A stretch of 64,000 bases of DNA from QPIN01 sp965224575. GTDB lineage: Bacteria; Pseudomonadota; Gammaproteobacteria; Methylococcales; Methylomonadaceae. Shown here piece by piece: positions 1 through 7,579 of this stretch. Location of the stretch: NCBI GenBank assembly GCA_965224575.1, contig CBDCZQ010000001.1, positions 319,382 to 383,381 on the forward strand, read 5' to 3'. A program made the position numbers and the translations under genes. The notes beneath the pieces are model-generated. The model saw only the letters and a program-made list of their open reading frames with translations. It ran no database searches and was not told where the DNA came from. The stretch's first letter is position 1. Every line of letters starts with the position of its first letter.

Positions 1-1064
1 CCCGCAAGAATTAACAGTTCGAATAACCTTAATCCTTTTTTCTCAATTAAATAGTCATGGCATAGCCAAACAGAAACTAAATAACCTGCAATCATTAAAG
101 CTAAGCCAATGATTGCAATTTCACCATCAATTCTCGCATTGTTAGCCAATACATCTACATTGACACTAATTAATACACCGACAGCCGTTGCAAAACCGTA
201 AATAAAATAGTGGCCATATCCCCAAATAAATGCTTTTTTCTCACTTGCCAATTCTTCTTCAATTGTGTCATCAAAATACAGCCACCACATCGAATACAAA
301 ATTAATACAGCACTAAAAGCCAAAATAACTAAATCAGTAGAGGGGGATTCAACAACATGTTGAAATGCATAAACCACAGCTAACATTGATTCACCTAAAA
401 CGATTATTGTTAATAAACCTAATCGTTCTTCAATATGTTCAAAATGATATGTGTTGTTTCTTCCTTTATCGACAGTATGCTCTGCAATGTATGGAATCAG
501 TAGTTCAGAAGACATCAATGCAACAAATATGTACCAGTTTTGGAAATATAAGATGGATAGCGACCATGCTATCTGGACGAGAAAAACACCTGACGCATAT
601 CGAATGGCCACTGGACGTGAGTCGATGTCATCATAAGCAACCTTTAACCACATAAGAATGTATGGAACTCTCATGGTTACGTAACCAATCATTATGATCA
701 AAAAGTTGTTGTCTAAAAAGGCCGGCTTAACGCCTACTGCGATGATGATGACTCCGATCATCTGTGCGAAAGAAGACAACCTGAATTGAGCGTCATCAGT
801 ATCGTAACCGGAAGCAAACCACGTATAAGTGTTCCAGGGCCACCAGATACAGAAAAACATAAAGATGTACATTAATATAGCATGACCAACATGATGCCAG
901 GCAGATAAAGCGTGATGAAACTCAGCAGCAAGGCTTGCTATGGCAACGACATAAATTAAATCGTAAAAAAGTTCGAGAGCGGTAGCTGTTCGATGGGGTT
1001 CATCGATGTTTCGCGAAATAAGTGAATTAATCAGAACCGATTTTTGTAATTTATTTGAACTCAT
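1..1064 (-). CDS. LtrA-family membrane protein (3' end outside window)
   Basis: Minus-strand frame open from an ATG at 1064 to the window edge, about 354 residues, so the C-terminus is missing. The N-terminal stretch RTATALELFYDLIYVVAIASL, followed by many hydrophobic segments and an aromatic-rich WWPWNTYTWFASGYDTDD region, is typical of the low temperature requirement A family (multi-pass inner-membrane proteins of poorly known role). A GGAG sequence lies about 5 bases before the ATG. The gene runs in cassette orientation and its start lies about 40 bp from the attC boundary near 1101, so it is probably a cassette gene. The family is clear; its function is not. Confidence 0.85.
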   Translation of the reverse strand, partial: MSSNKLQKSVLINSLISRNIDEPHRTATALELFYDLIYVVAIASLAAEFHHALSAWHHVGHAILMYIFMFFCIWWPWNTYTWFASGYDTDDAQFRLSSFAQMIGVIIIAVGVKPAFLDNNFLIIMIGYVTMRVPYILMWLKVAYDDIDSRPVAIRYASGVFLVQIAWSLSILYFQNWYIFVALMSSELLIPYIAEHTVDKGRNNTYHFEHIEERLGLLTIIVLGESMLAVVYAFQHVVESPSTDLVILAFSAVLILYSMWWLYFDDTIEEELASEKKAFIWGYGHYFIYGFATAVGVLISVNVDVLANNARIDGEIAIIGLALMIAGYLVSVWLCHDYLIEKKGLRLFELLILA

Positions 1065-1106
1065 ATTACTCCAGAATATTTGGCCTGTTTATCAACACAT
1101 AACGAG

Positions 1107-1264
1107 GCTGTAGAAAAACCTCCAGCCATTTTGAATCAAAAAATCACCTAAAAATCGCGTTACTGCGTGAGTTCTAGCATGGTCAACCTCTATCAATACT
1201 ATTTGAGAGCATTCTCCGCCGAAAATTTTGCTTTCAATTTTACACTCGGAGGTTTTTCTACAGC
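1107..1264. mobile_element. 158-bp MITE-like element with 17-bp terminal inverted repeats
   Basis: A perfect 17-bp inverted repeat (GCTGTAGAAAAACCTCC at 1107-1123 and its complement at 1248-1264) bounds a 158-bp AT-rich segment with no gene. It lies at the edge of an attC site: AACG occurs at 1101-1104 and again at 1268-1271, so a short target duplication of AACG is possible, although the bases between the repeats and AACG do not match. It looks like a non-autonomous derivative of an insertion sequence. No related transposase is in the window. Confidence 0.7.
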
Positions 1265-1267
1265 TTG

Positions 1268-1349
1268 AACGTCTGCTTCACCGGTTTGGCTTTGCGGTTA
1301 TTTTGCAAAAGACATGACGCTTACGGTAGTCCGCGTGCAAGCGTTGTAT
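1268..1349 (-). repeat. attC site (type D)
   Basis: Imperfect inverted repeat: AACGTCTGCTTCACCGG at the left pairs with CCGCGTGCAAGCGTTGTAT at the right, with a central GCTTACGG arm. It matches the layout of the attC sites at 6015, 33972 and 35542. It forms the 3' end of the Old Yellow Enzyme cassette on the minus strand. The left edge is disturbed by the neighbouring MITE. Confidence 0.7.
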
Positions 1350-1437
1350 GGATAATAAAACCTTGTTAGCCGACGGTAACTATTTGATTCTATTTGCACC
1401 TCTTATCCTTGCATGAGTGCATTAGGTGCTCCTACTG

Positions 1438-2526
1438 TTATGGTTTATGAGGCGCATAGTCTGCGTACCCTTCAGAACCAGGTGTATACCATAGCGACAT
1501 ATCCTCAGCAGGATTCAAAGGCCAGTTATTTCTATATCTTTCGGGCAGGTCAGGGTTTGTTATAAAAGGCCGGCCAATGGCTATAATGTCGGCATTACCT
1601 TCAGCAACCCTCTCTTCTGCGGTCTCCTTAGTATAACCACAATTCCCAATAATAACGCCATTAAAAAGCGGGCGGAATTCTGCCAAGGTCATGGGTTCAC
1701 CTTTTTCGTGAAAACCAAAGGCCAATCCATCCATGATATGCAAGTAACCAAGCTTTAATTTGTTTATCTCTTTAGTGACATAAAGGTATAATTCCCGATA
1801 GTCATCACAGCCCATATCATTAAAAACACCGTTTGGTGAGATACGGACTCCAACCTGATCTGACGGCCACACTTCAAGGATCGCGTCCAGTACCTCTCTA
1901 AAAAAACGAAATCTGTTTTTAAAGCTGCCACCGTATTGATCATCACGGTGATTCGTGGTGTCATCAAGGAATTGATTAATCAAATACCCATTAGCGCCAT
2001 GCACCTCTATGCCAGAAAAACCAGCAGCCTTGGCATTTTCTGCCGCTTTTCGATAATCATTAACTGTTACCTTGATTTCATCCACGCTCATTGCGCGTGG
2101 GGTTTCGTAGGGCTTACTACCCAGAGGTGTGTGGATGTGGTCACCGTTTAACTTCACTGCAGAAGCCGAAACAGGACGATTACCATCATGGAAATCACTG
2201 TGCGATGCCCTGCCGCAATGCCACAGCTGCAAGAAAATAGGTGTGCTTGTTGGTTTGACTTTCTCGGTAACTTTTTGCCAGCCATCGACCATTGCATCAG
2301 TAAAAATCCCTGGTGAATCAATCCACCCAATACCCTGTTTTGAAATCACCGTGGCCTCGGTTATCAATAGTCCTGCACCAGCTCTCTGAAAATAATACTC
2401 AGCCATGAGGTCACCAGGCACACGCTCCTTTCCTGCGCGCCCCCTTGTCATTGGCGCCATTGCAATTCGGTTCTTAAGATGAAGTTTACCAATTTTGAGT
2501 GGTTCAAATATTTTGCTGTTTTTCAT
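1438..2526 (-). CDS. Old Yellow Enzyme family NAD(P)H:flavin oxidoreductase
   Basis: A 362-residue FMN-dependent ene-reductase of the NemA/OYE type, which reduces activated alkenes, maleimides or nitro compounds in the cytosol. Visible motifs: MAPMTRGRA near residue 22, LQLWHCGRASH near residue 100, HGANGYL carrying the substrate-binding His/Asn pair, QFLDDTTNHRDDQYGGS, and the C-terminal phosphate-binding IAIGRPFITNPDLPER. The C-terminus (WYTPGSEGYADY) matches the NemA subgroup. Length is normal. AGAGGA lies about 9 bases before the ATG. The gene fills an attC-bounded cassette (1268 to 2561). Substrate cannot be told from sequence. Confidence 0.93.
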   Translation of the reverse strand: MKNSKIFEPLKIGKLHLKNRIAMAPMTRGRAGKERVPGDLMAEYYFQRAGAGLLITEATVISKQGIGWIDSPGIFTDAMVDGWQKVTEKVKPTSTPIFLQLWHCGRASHSDFHDGNRPVSASAVKLNGDHIHTPLGSKPYETPRAMSVDEIKVTVNDYRKAAENAKAAGFSGIEVHGANGYLINQFLDDTTNHRDDQYGGSFKNRFRFFREVLDAILEVWPSDQVGVRISPNGVFNDMGCDDYRELYLYVTKEINKLKLGYLHIMDGLAFGFHEKGEPMTLAEFRPLFNGVIIGNCGYTKETAEERVAEGNADIIAIGRPFITNPDLPERYRNNWPLNPAEDMSLWYTPGSEGYADYAPHKP

Positions 2527-2560
2527 ACGAAATCATCCTCTTGGTCTTTTAAATAGCAAG

Positions 2561-2684
2561 CTAACGCGCTTTTTACCTATCAGCGGATATACGTCAAGAT
2601 TACGAAAGCATGGTGTACGCTGATGAACATCCGAGTTACTTGCGCAGTATCGACCTGCTGTCAGGTGGAACAGTTTTGTTATAA
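2561..2684 (-). repeat. attC site (long type A)
   Basis: A 124-bp attC from CTAACGC to GTTATAA. The outer arms (CGCTTTTTACCTATCAGCGG and CTGCTGTCAGGTGGAACAG) pair imperfectly. Near-identical sites occur at 3044-3167, 57424-57547 and 57862-58285. Confidence 0.85.
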
Positions 2685-3043
2685 ATTCATCAGTAAACTA
2701 GCAGTTTACTCTCTCTTTTCTTTTGCTCTTGATTTTTCTTTTCAAGAGCCTGGCAGGCTGTTGCGCTTCCTTTCTCCGCACTCAAACTTGCAAACACCAA
2801 GAACCCGCTTTTGATCTTTCTGCTTTTTTCTTGATTTCTACGACGGATTTTGAAAAAGCAGCCTCCTACTTTTCCACGTCAAACCCTGCTTTTTCACAAG
2901 CTTATGTTCTCCGCATCCAACCTTTATTTTCTCCAGCAGAAACTAGCTTCACAGCACTCAGTTTTCGCTCTTTCCGCTACAAATGTATTTTCCGCTTCGT
3001 GCCTTCGCAGAAGGCATATAATGCCGCGTTGAGGTGTGTCAGC
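2685..3043 (-). repeat. Non-coding repeat cassette R1 (pentapeptide-like relic family)
   Basis: An attC-bounded cassette without a credible gene. The minus strand is purine-rich and made of short recurring blocks (GAAAAAGC, GCGGAGAA, GTGGAAAAG). The same blocks recur in about 17 other places in the window. The head near 3000-3015 is the palindrome GCCTTCGCAGAAGGC. Some blocks read as pentapeptide-like codons (EKAGFDV), but frames are broken. At 3018-3043 there is a leftover half of another attC-like inverted repeat (GCGTTGAGG..CTTAACGC). Confidence 0.75.
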
Positions 3044-3167
3044 TTAACGCGCTGTTCACCTGTCAGCAGATAAACGTCAAAACTACGAAAGCATGATGTA
3101 CGCTGATTAACATCTGAGTTACTTGCGCAGTATCGACCTGCTGTCAGGTGGAACAGGTTTGTTATAA
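3044..3167 (-). repeat. attC site (long type A)
   Basis: TTAACGCGCTGTTCACCTG at the left pairs with CAGGTGGAACAGGTTTGTTA at the right; 124 bp. It is the 3' end of the cassette that holds the pentapeptide gene at 3344-3961. Confidence 0.88.
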
Positions 3168-3343
3168 ATTCATCAGTAAACTAGCAGTTTACTCTCTCTT
3201 TTCTTTTGCTCTTGATTTTTCTTTCCAAAAACCTTGCAGGCTGTCTCGCTTATTTTCTCCGCACTCAGTTTTTCAAACATCAGAAACCCGCTTTTGCTCT
3301 TTCTGCTTTTGATTTCTACGACGAATTTTGAAAAAGCAATGTC
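3168..3343 (-). repeat. Repeat segment R2 downstream of the pentapeptide gene
   Basis: The same purine-rich block family as R1, running directly out of the 3' end of the gene at 3344-3961. After that gene's TAG, the frame stays open on the minus strand to a stop near 3190, reading as a lysine/serine-rich tail with LSAEKIS. The gene and the repeat family thus merge without a boundary. Confidence 0.65.
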
Positions 3344-3961
3344 CTATTTTTCCACGTCAAATTCTGCTTTTTCGTATGAAACATTACTGTCAAATATTGT
3401 GGATATGAACCTAACTTCACCAGAAAAAATTGTTTCTTTAAATGCGGTAATGCTCTCAAATGTAGCAGAATTGAACCGAGTATTGCCCGAGAAAATTGTG
3501 GAGTGGAACGAAGCTATTTGTTTAAATGTTACGTTACTAAAATCAGCATCTTTTTTGAACTCTGCCCCACCGAACCAAGCATTTCCAGTAAAAATTGCGG
3601 ATGTGAACCTGACACTATTTTCAAATTTATAGTTATGCAAATGAATTTCACCACATTGCATCCCAGGCAGGATAAACCGTACTTGTTTATTTGGTTTTGA
3701 ATCCTCGTTAGTTTTTCTCCATTGATTTAAAAACAGCTTGAGTTGTTCTGCCTGCATTTTTCCACGGGAATTGATAACCCAGTCGTCGCGGTCTCTTGGT
3801 TCCTGATTGAGCGGCGCATGAAATATACAATAGTACACAGGTGTGTCATTACTATTAAAGTTTCCTACATCGGTTACCCAACATTCTCCTGTTCCATCGC
3901 ATTGGAATCCTTTTTCCTGAGTAAAAGAAAAATCTTCGTGCCTATATGAACAACGCATCAT
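3344..3961 (-). CDS. Pentapeptide-repeat protein
   Basis: 205 residues. Residues 1-95 are non-repetitive with several Cys and acidic residues. From about residue 110 to the end runs a series of five-residue units with central Phe (VRFTSAIFTGNAWFGGAEF, DADFSNVTF, TRFNSATF, VRFISTIF), typical of right-handed quadrilateral beta-helix pentapeptide proteins. Some relatives mimic DNA or shield gyrase; no role can be assigned here. It ends YEKAEFDVEK. The DNA of that end closely resembles blocks in the non-coding repeat family, for example TTCCACGTCAAA followed by CTGCTTTTTC on the + strand. It lies in a cassette with repeat segments on both sides. Confidence 0.85.
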   Translation of the reverse strand: MMRCSYRHEDFSFTQEKGFQCDGTGECWVTDVGNFNSNDTPVYYCIFHAPLNQEPRDRDDWVINSRGKMQAEQLKLFLNQWRKTNEDSKPNKQVRFILPGMQCGEIHLHNYKFENSVRFTSAIFTGNAWFGGAEFKKDADFSNVTFKQIASFHSTIFSGNTRFNSATFESITAFKETIFSGEVRFISTIFDSNVSYEKAEFDVEK

Positions 3962-4220
3962 ATTAAATCCTTACAAGATTACTAGACCACTACAAACCTC
4001 AGAATTTTGCTTTTTCTCTTTCTAAATACTTTGGCATTACGTCAAGCTTACTTTCTCCGCACCCAGCTTGGCAAACATCAAGACCCGCTTTTGCTTTTTC
4101 ACAGGCTTATATTTTCCACATCTGCGTTAGCTTTTTCACATCGAACCTTAATTCACAGCACTCAGCTTCCGCTCTTTCAACAATGAATTTATTTTCCGCT
4201 AATGCCTTCGCAGGAGGCAT
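3962..4220 (-). repeat. Repeat segment R3 upstream of the pentapeptide gene
   Basis: Purine-rich (minus strand) repeat blocks between the pentapeptide gene start and the cassette 5' boundary. The head at about 4204-4219 is the variant hairpin GCCTTCGCAGGAGGC. Any promoter or RBS for the pentapeptide gene would lie here; I see none that is convincing. Confidence 0.65.
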
Positions 4221-4336
4221 ATAACCATGAATTAACCAGCCTGTTTCACATCCGAAACTTCGCAAACCACTGGCTTATTTTCTCCGCGATAAACTACGCA
4301 TAAGAAGAGCCTGGCTGGTTGAATGCCAAGTTATAA
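4221..4336 (-). repeat. attC site (type C)
   Basis: ATAACCATGAATTAACCAGCC at the left pairs with GGCTGGTTGAATGCCAAGTTATAA at the right, 116 bp. A near-identical site is at 29085-29199. Confidence 0.85.
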
Positions 4337-4568
4337 AAACTTGGCAGTTTTCAGACTTTGCTTTCTTTGCTCTGCTTTTCTCTTTTTAAGTCGTGTGGAA
4401 GTCGTCGGTGCTTCTTTCTCGGCACTCAACTTCGCAAACATCAGAGCTTGCTTTTGCTTTTTCACAGGCTTATATTTTCCACGTCTGAGTTAGCTTTTTC
4501 ACGTCGAAACTTGATTCACAGCACTCAGCTTTCGCTCTTTCAACAACAGGTTTCTTTTTCCGCTGAAG
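4337..4568 (-). repeat. Repeat segment R4
   Basis: Repeat-family sequence at the 3' end of the cassette carrying the lipoprotein/Rap1a and DUF2975/XRE genes. It shows the same CTTTTTCACAGGCTTAT and TTCACAGCACTCAGC blocks on the + strand. No gene seen. Confidence 0.65.
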
Positions 4569-4790
4569 CTATTCGTTAGCATTTTGTTCTTCATAATCTT
4601 CCATGCTTTCTTTGCGCTCACGTTCATACTCTTCATAGGATTTATTCGTGCGCTCAATACATTCAGAATAAGTGGGCGGCGGTTCTTTAATACACTTGTT
4701 ATGCGTATCTAGGTGCAATTTGTCGTATATCGCTTTGTTGCTGCACCCAGCGGCGCCAAACATGACCAATACTATCAGCAATTTACTCAT
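4569..4790 (-). CDS. Small putative lipoprotein
   Basis: 73 residues. The N-terminus MSKLLIVLVMFGAAGCSNK is a lipoprotein signal with lipobox GAAGC, so the mature chain would start at Cys16 and be lipid-anchored. The rest is charged, with two Cys and an acidic tail rich in Glu, Tyr and Asn. Its start overlaps the stop of the upstream Rap1a-like gene by 4 bp (ATGA type), so the two are translationally coupled. No family recognised. Confidence 0.72.
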   Translation of the reverse strand: MSKLLIVLVMFGAAGCSNKAIYDKLHLDTHNKCIKEPPPTYSECIERTNKSYEEYERERKESMEDYEEQNANE

Positions 4791-5140
4791 GGCTTACAGC
4801 CGCCATGTTCTTCAAAATAACGCACTAACACCAGCATTGCATTGTCCTTGGCGTATTGCTCGCTCCGTAGCTCCATAAAGCGAATAATAGCCGACACATC
4901 AAATAACTCTTCTGACTTCTTACAATACACCTTTCCCAGATAATCCGTCCGTCCGTCGAGCGTTGCTAGCAGGTCAAGAGCAACGCCAACATAAGCTCGG
5001 ATGAACGGATGATCGCTGCATTCGCTGGAAGATGAATGACAGGCGTCAGAAACCTGCTTCATCGTAAGCGCGAGAGTGCTGGGCGCATGTAGGGATAATA
5101 ACAGGGTAATAAAGCTGGTTGCGAGCAAACGAACATTCAT
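4787..5140 (-). CDS. Secreted Rap1a/Tai-like protein
   Basis: 117 residues. Signal peptide MNVRLLATSFITLLLSLHAPSTLA, then a small Cys-containing domain with FIRAYVGVALDLL, VYCKKSEELFDVSAIIRFMELRSEQYAKDNAMLVLVRYFEEHGGC. The pattern (helix with YVGVALD, Cys before a long helix, terminal Cys) resembles the Rap1a/Tai family, which includes periplasmic immunity proteins to type VI amidase effectors. Here it is a stand-alone cassette gene coupled to a lipoprotein. Family assignment is from pattern only; an immunity role is inference. Confidence 0.65.
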   Translation of the reverse strand: MNVRLLATSFITLLLSLHAPSTLALTMKQVSDACHSSSSECSDHPFIRAYVGVALDLLATLDGRTDYLGKVYCKKSEELFDVSAIIRFMELRSEQYAKDNAMLVLVRYFEEHGGCKP

Positions 5141-5161
5141 GGGTATAACTCTCTTGATTTA

Positions 5162-5180
5162 ATTACTGTAAAACAGTAAT
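5162..5180. promoter_or_regulatory. Perfect 8-bp inverted repeat, candidate operator
   Basis: ATTACTGT-AAA-ACAGTAAT lies in the 77-bp gap between the divergent Rap1a-like and DUF2975 genes. Such a palindrome is the expected kind of site for the small XRE regulator encoded at 5749-5973. It could control both directions. Binding is inferred. Confidence 0.55.
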
Positions 5181-5217
5181 ATATCATCTTAAAACAACTA
5201 TTTCAAATGGAGTTTAT

Positions 5218-5739
5218 ATGACTCAACAATTTTCTCGGTTAATCGCCTTGGGCTGCATGGCTATACTAATTACGACCCCCTTTATCGCTCTGTATTTCCT
5301 GATCAATATTGAGCTATTTGCCGCCATGGCCAGAAGCAACTTAGGCCTACCGATACAATGGCAGACTGTCTCCGACATGCAGTGGTACAGCTTATGGCTG
5401 TTGACCGTCTTTTATGTTGCCTCCGGTCTGGCTGGCCTCTACTTTTTACGTCGCGCGTTCTCCAACTTCGCAAAAGGACAGCTCTTTAATCACAGTAATA
5501 GCCGCGATCTACGACTGTTTTCAATCTTGCTGTTTATACAGGCACTTGCCAAGCCCTTGCACTTCTCTATTTCCAGTATGCTGTTATCAATGAATCATAC
5601 TGCTGGCCAGAAAATGCTCTCTGTTTCCTTTGGGAGTGATGAAGTTAAAGTGATCGCACTGGCCATGATACTGTGGGTAATGAGCGATCTATTAGTTAGA
5701 GGCAGCACGCTCGAAAGCGAAAACAAGCAATTTATCTAG
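5218..5739 (+). CDS. DUF2975-type membrane protein
   Basis: 173 residues with four predicted membrane segments: near residues 8-30, 57-78, 99-120 and 143-160. The linker FLRRAFSNFAKGQLFNHSNSRDLRLFSILLFIQALAKPL is characteristic of DUF2975 proteins. These are usually followed by a small XRE-type regulator, as here. GGAG lies 6-9 bases before the ATG. It runs against the usual cassette direction, so it needs its own promoter, probably in the divergent region. Function unknown; the pair may act as a sensor and regulator. Confidence 0.8.
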   Translation: MTQQFSRLIALGCMAILITTPFIALYFLINIELFAAMARSNLGLPIQWQTVSDMQWYSLWLLTVFYVASGLAGLYFLRRAFSNFAKGQLFNHSNSRDLRLFSILLFIQALAKPLHFSISSMLLSMNHTAGQKMLSVSFGSDEVKVIALAMILWVMSDLLVRGSTLESENKQFI

Positions 5740-5748
5740 GGGATCTTA

Positions 5749-5973
5749 ATGTCTATTATTGTTAACCTGAATGTCATGCTGGCTAAACGTAAGATTCGCG
5801 GCAAAGAACTTGCCACTGAAATTGGTATTACCGAGCAAAACTTATCGCTGCTGCGCACTGGTAAAGTTAAGGGCGTGCGTTTTTCCACACTGGAGAAAAT
5901 TTGTCAGATTTTGGAATGTCAGCCAGGTGATATTCTTGAATTTGTTCAGGACGAATTGAACCCTGAAGGTTAG
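5749..5973 (+). CDS. Small XRE-family regulator (DUF2975 partner)
   Basis: 74 residues, a bare Cro/C1-type helix-turn-helix: LAKRKIRGKELATEIGITEQNLSLLRTGKVKGVRFSTLEKICQILECQPGDILEF. This matches the YozG-like class usually paired with DUF2975. It starts 9 bases after the DUF2975 stop with GGGGATC as RBS, so it is in the same operon. It probably binds the inverted repeat at 5162-5180. Confidence 0.88.
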   Translation: MSIIVNLNVMLAKRKIRGKELATEIGITEQNLSLLRTGKVKGVRFSTLEKICQILECQPGDILEFVQDELNPEG

Positions 5974-6014
5974 CTGTCAAGTCCCTTGGATTATTCAGAC
6001 TTCGCTCATAGTGT

Positions 6015-6112
6015 GCTAACGCCAGCTTCAGCGGATGCCGTAAGGGGCGCGAATTTTGCAACAGCAAAATTTCGTGACGCTTACGGCAGTCCGCTGGAAG
6101 CTATTGTTATGT
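6015..6112 (-). repeat. attC site (type D)
   Basis: GCTAACGCCAGCTTCAGCGG at the left pairs with CCGCTGGAAGCTATTGTTATG at the right. Inner arms ATGCCGTAAG and CTTACGGCAG pair as well. It is the 3' end of the DUF4062-like cassette. Confidence 0.9.
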
Positions 6113-6185
6113 GTTTTAGTAGCGAAAGTTACAAACACTCAATTTCTTTAGTGCTTGATTAATATAGCGTACTATTTTGAAAAAA

Positions 6186-7340
6186 TTAATTTAAGTCTAA
6201 TATTACTTCTAGCAGATGCTTACTCAGAGATTCTTTGTATTTTTTAACTGACTTTATGCTTTTACGTACCCCTCCAATTGGAGCCCAATACTTATTTTCT
6301 TTATCAAGCCATGTATTTAATTTGGCAACATCTTCTGCCTGTTTGTGATCAAAACTTTTTCCATATTCACATGCAAAAAATTTAGTATTTGGATTATGCT
6401 TTTTAAATTCAGTCTTAAAGTATTCATATTCTTTAATAGTGCCTTCACCCAATTTAGCCCAAAAAAGTAATATAAATACATCACAATGCTTACCAAACTC
6501 TTGAAAAACCTCTTGCTGGTATTGAGTTTCATTACCCAAATGGCCAGGGCTTTTATTATGTTCCCACATCCATGGAACAAGGTTATATTTTCGATTATAA
6601 GGTAAGTTGAGCTGTTCAATAACATCTTTTGTCGCTTTTCGTAAATTTTTAACATCATCCGCAGATGCAATAAAAATTTTAATTTCTTCTTTTTTCTCTG
6701 CCGTTACAGATTTTTTTCCTTCTTTTTGAGTTTCATTTTTTTCATGAGTATCAATTCGTTCACCTCTTTCTTTTACCAAATTTAGCAATAAACTAAATCT
6801 TGAAAAATAGGCTCTTTCATCAAAATTTCTATATTTAAAATCATAATATAAGCTGTCATATGATTTATCATCTAAACTAAGGTAGTCATCTCTAAATAAA
6901 GCATACAGTGCACAATCAAGAGCAAATCGCTCATTAATATGGCAAAGATTATCATTTTCAGGCCGATGTATTGAGGAAGTAATGTTTCTTGGAATAATTG
7001 AAATAGGCGCTGCTTTTAACAGCCATTTAGCAGTAAACGCTGCAACTTTACTATCATTTATTTTATGCTCTTCATGGACTTCTTTGCACCACGTTTCAGA
7101 ATAGATGTCATCGACACTAGCATTGAAGTGATACTCTTTGTACTTTATTACGTCTAAAAAGTATGAATCTATTGTTTTCGATAACCGCTCATGATCAACA
7201 ATATAGGCAAATTCGTTACCAATAACAATTTTTGACATCCATGAGTCAATAAACCCTATAAAAAAATTAAATCTACTTTTTGCTGTTTTTGCATAATATT
7301 TATTAAAAATATCAGAATATCTTTTCGAAATAGATTTCAA
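6186..7340 (-). CDS. Two-domain protein with C-terminal DUF4062-like domain
   Basis: 384 residues from a TTG start at 7340 with AAGGA about 9 bases upstream; no ATG is available in frame nearby. Residues 1-200 are an unrecognised mostly helical region. A Lys/Glu-rich linker (about 200-220) leads to a domain beginning IKIFIASADDVKNLRKATKDVIEQLNL. This continues GNETQYQQEVFQEFGKHCDVFILLFWAKLGEGT, the strand-helix pattern of DUF4062/TIR-like domains common in NTPase and defence proteins. A small gene precedes it by 14 bp. Likely effector or sensor of a small defence module; that role is inferred. Confidence 0.65.
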   Translation of the reverse strand: MKSISKRYSDIFNKYYAKTAKSRFNFFIGFIDSWMSKIVIGNEFAYIVDHERLSKTIDSYFLDVIKYKEYHFNASVDDIYSETWCKEVHEEHKINDSKVAAFTAKWLLKAAPISIIPRNITSSIHRPENDNLCHINERFALDCALYALFRDDYLSLDDKSYDSLYYDFKYRNFDERAYFSRFSLLLNLVKERGERIDTHEKNETQKEGKKSVTAEKKEEIKIFIASADDVKNLRKATKDVIEQLNLPYNRKYNLVPWMWEHNKSPGHLGNETQYQQEVFQEFGKHCDVFILLFWAKLGEGTIKEYEYFKTEFKKHNPNTKFFACEYGKSFDHKQAEDVAKLNTWLDKENKYWAPIGGVRKSIKSVKKYKESLSKHLLEVILDLN

Positions 7341-7354
7341 TGCTCATGTCCTTT

Positions 7355-7579
7355 TTATAATTTATTTGAAGTTTTTTGTCCCCTTTCTTGAGCATCAAGT
7401 AAGTAGCCAGTGTAAAGAGCTAAAGTCTCTATTGAACTAGAGTCAATTTCATCACCTAAATTAGTTAGGTGTCCATTATTACTCTGTCCAACAGCAACAA
7501 TACTATTATCAGGATGATACATATCCCAAAGAGCATCAATATCTTCTTTTTCCATCGTTTTTTTCAATACACTTTCCAT
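7355..7579 (-). CDS. Small acidic protein, partner of the DUF4062-like gene
   Basis: About 74 residues from the ATG at 7579 (MESVLKKTMEKEDIDALWDMY); an upstream TTG at 7594 is less likely. It is acidic with no signal or membrane segment, and includes SSIETLALYTGYLLDAQERG. It ends 14 bp before the DUF4062-like gene on the same strand, so the two form an operon. No family recognised. It could be an antitoxin-like or adaptor partner. Confidence 0.62.
   Translation of the reverse strand: MESVLKKTMEKEDIDALWDMYHPDNSIVAVGQSNNGHLTNLGDEIDSSSIETLALYTGYLLDAQERGQKTSNKL

Noticed and set aside
365..655. Plus-strand frame of 96 codons
   Set aside because: It is the shadow of the LtrA-family gene on the minus strand.
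2623..3073. Plus-strand reading frames of 60-130 codons rich in Phe/Ser across the repeat segments (also near 3234, 10627, 13144, 28271, 38756, 57586)
   Set aside because: They follow from the pyrimidine-rich plus strand of the repeat family, differ in frame between copies, lack RBS and run against the cassette direction.
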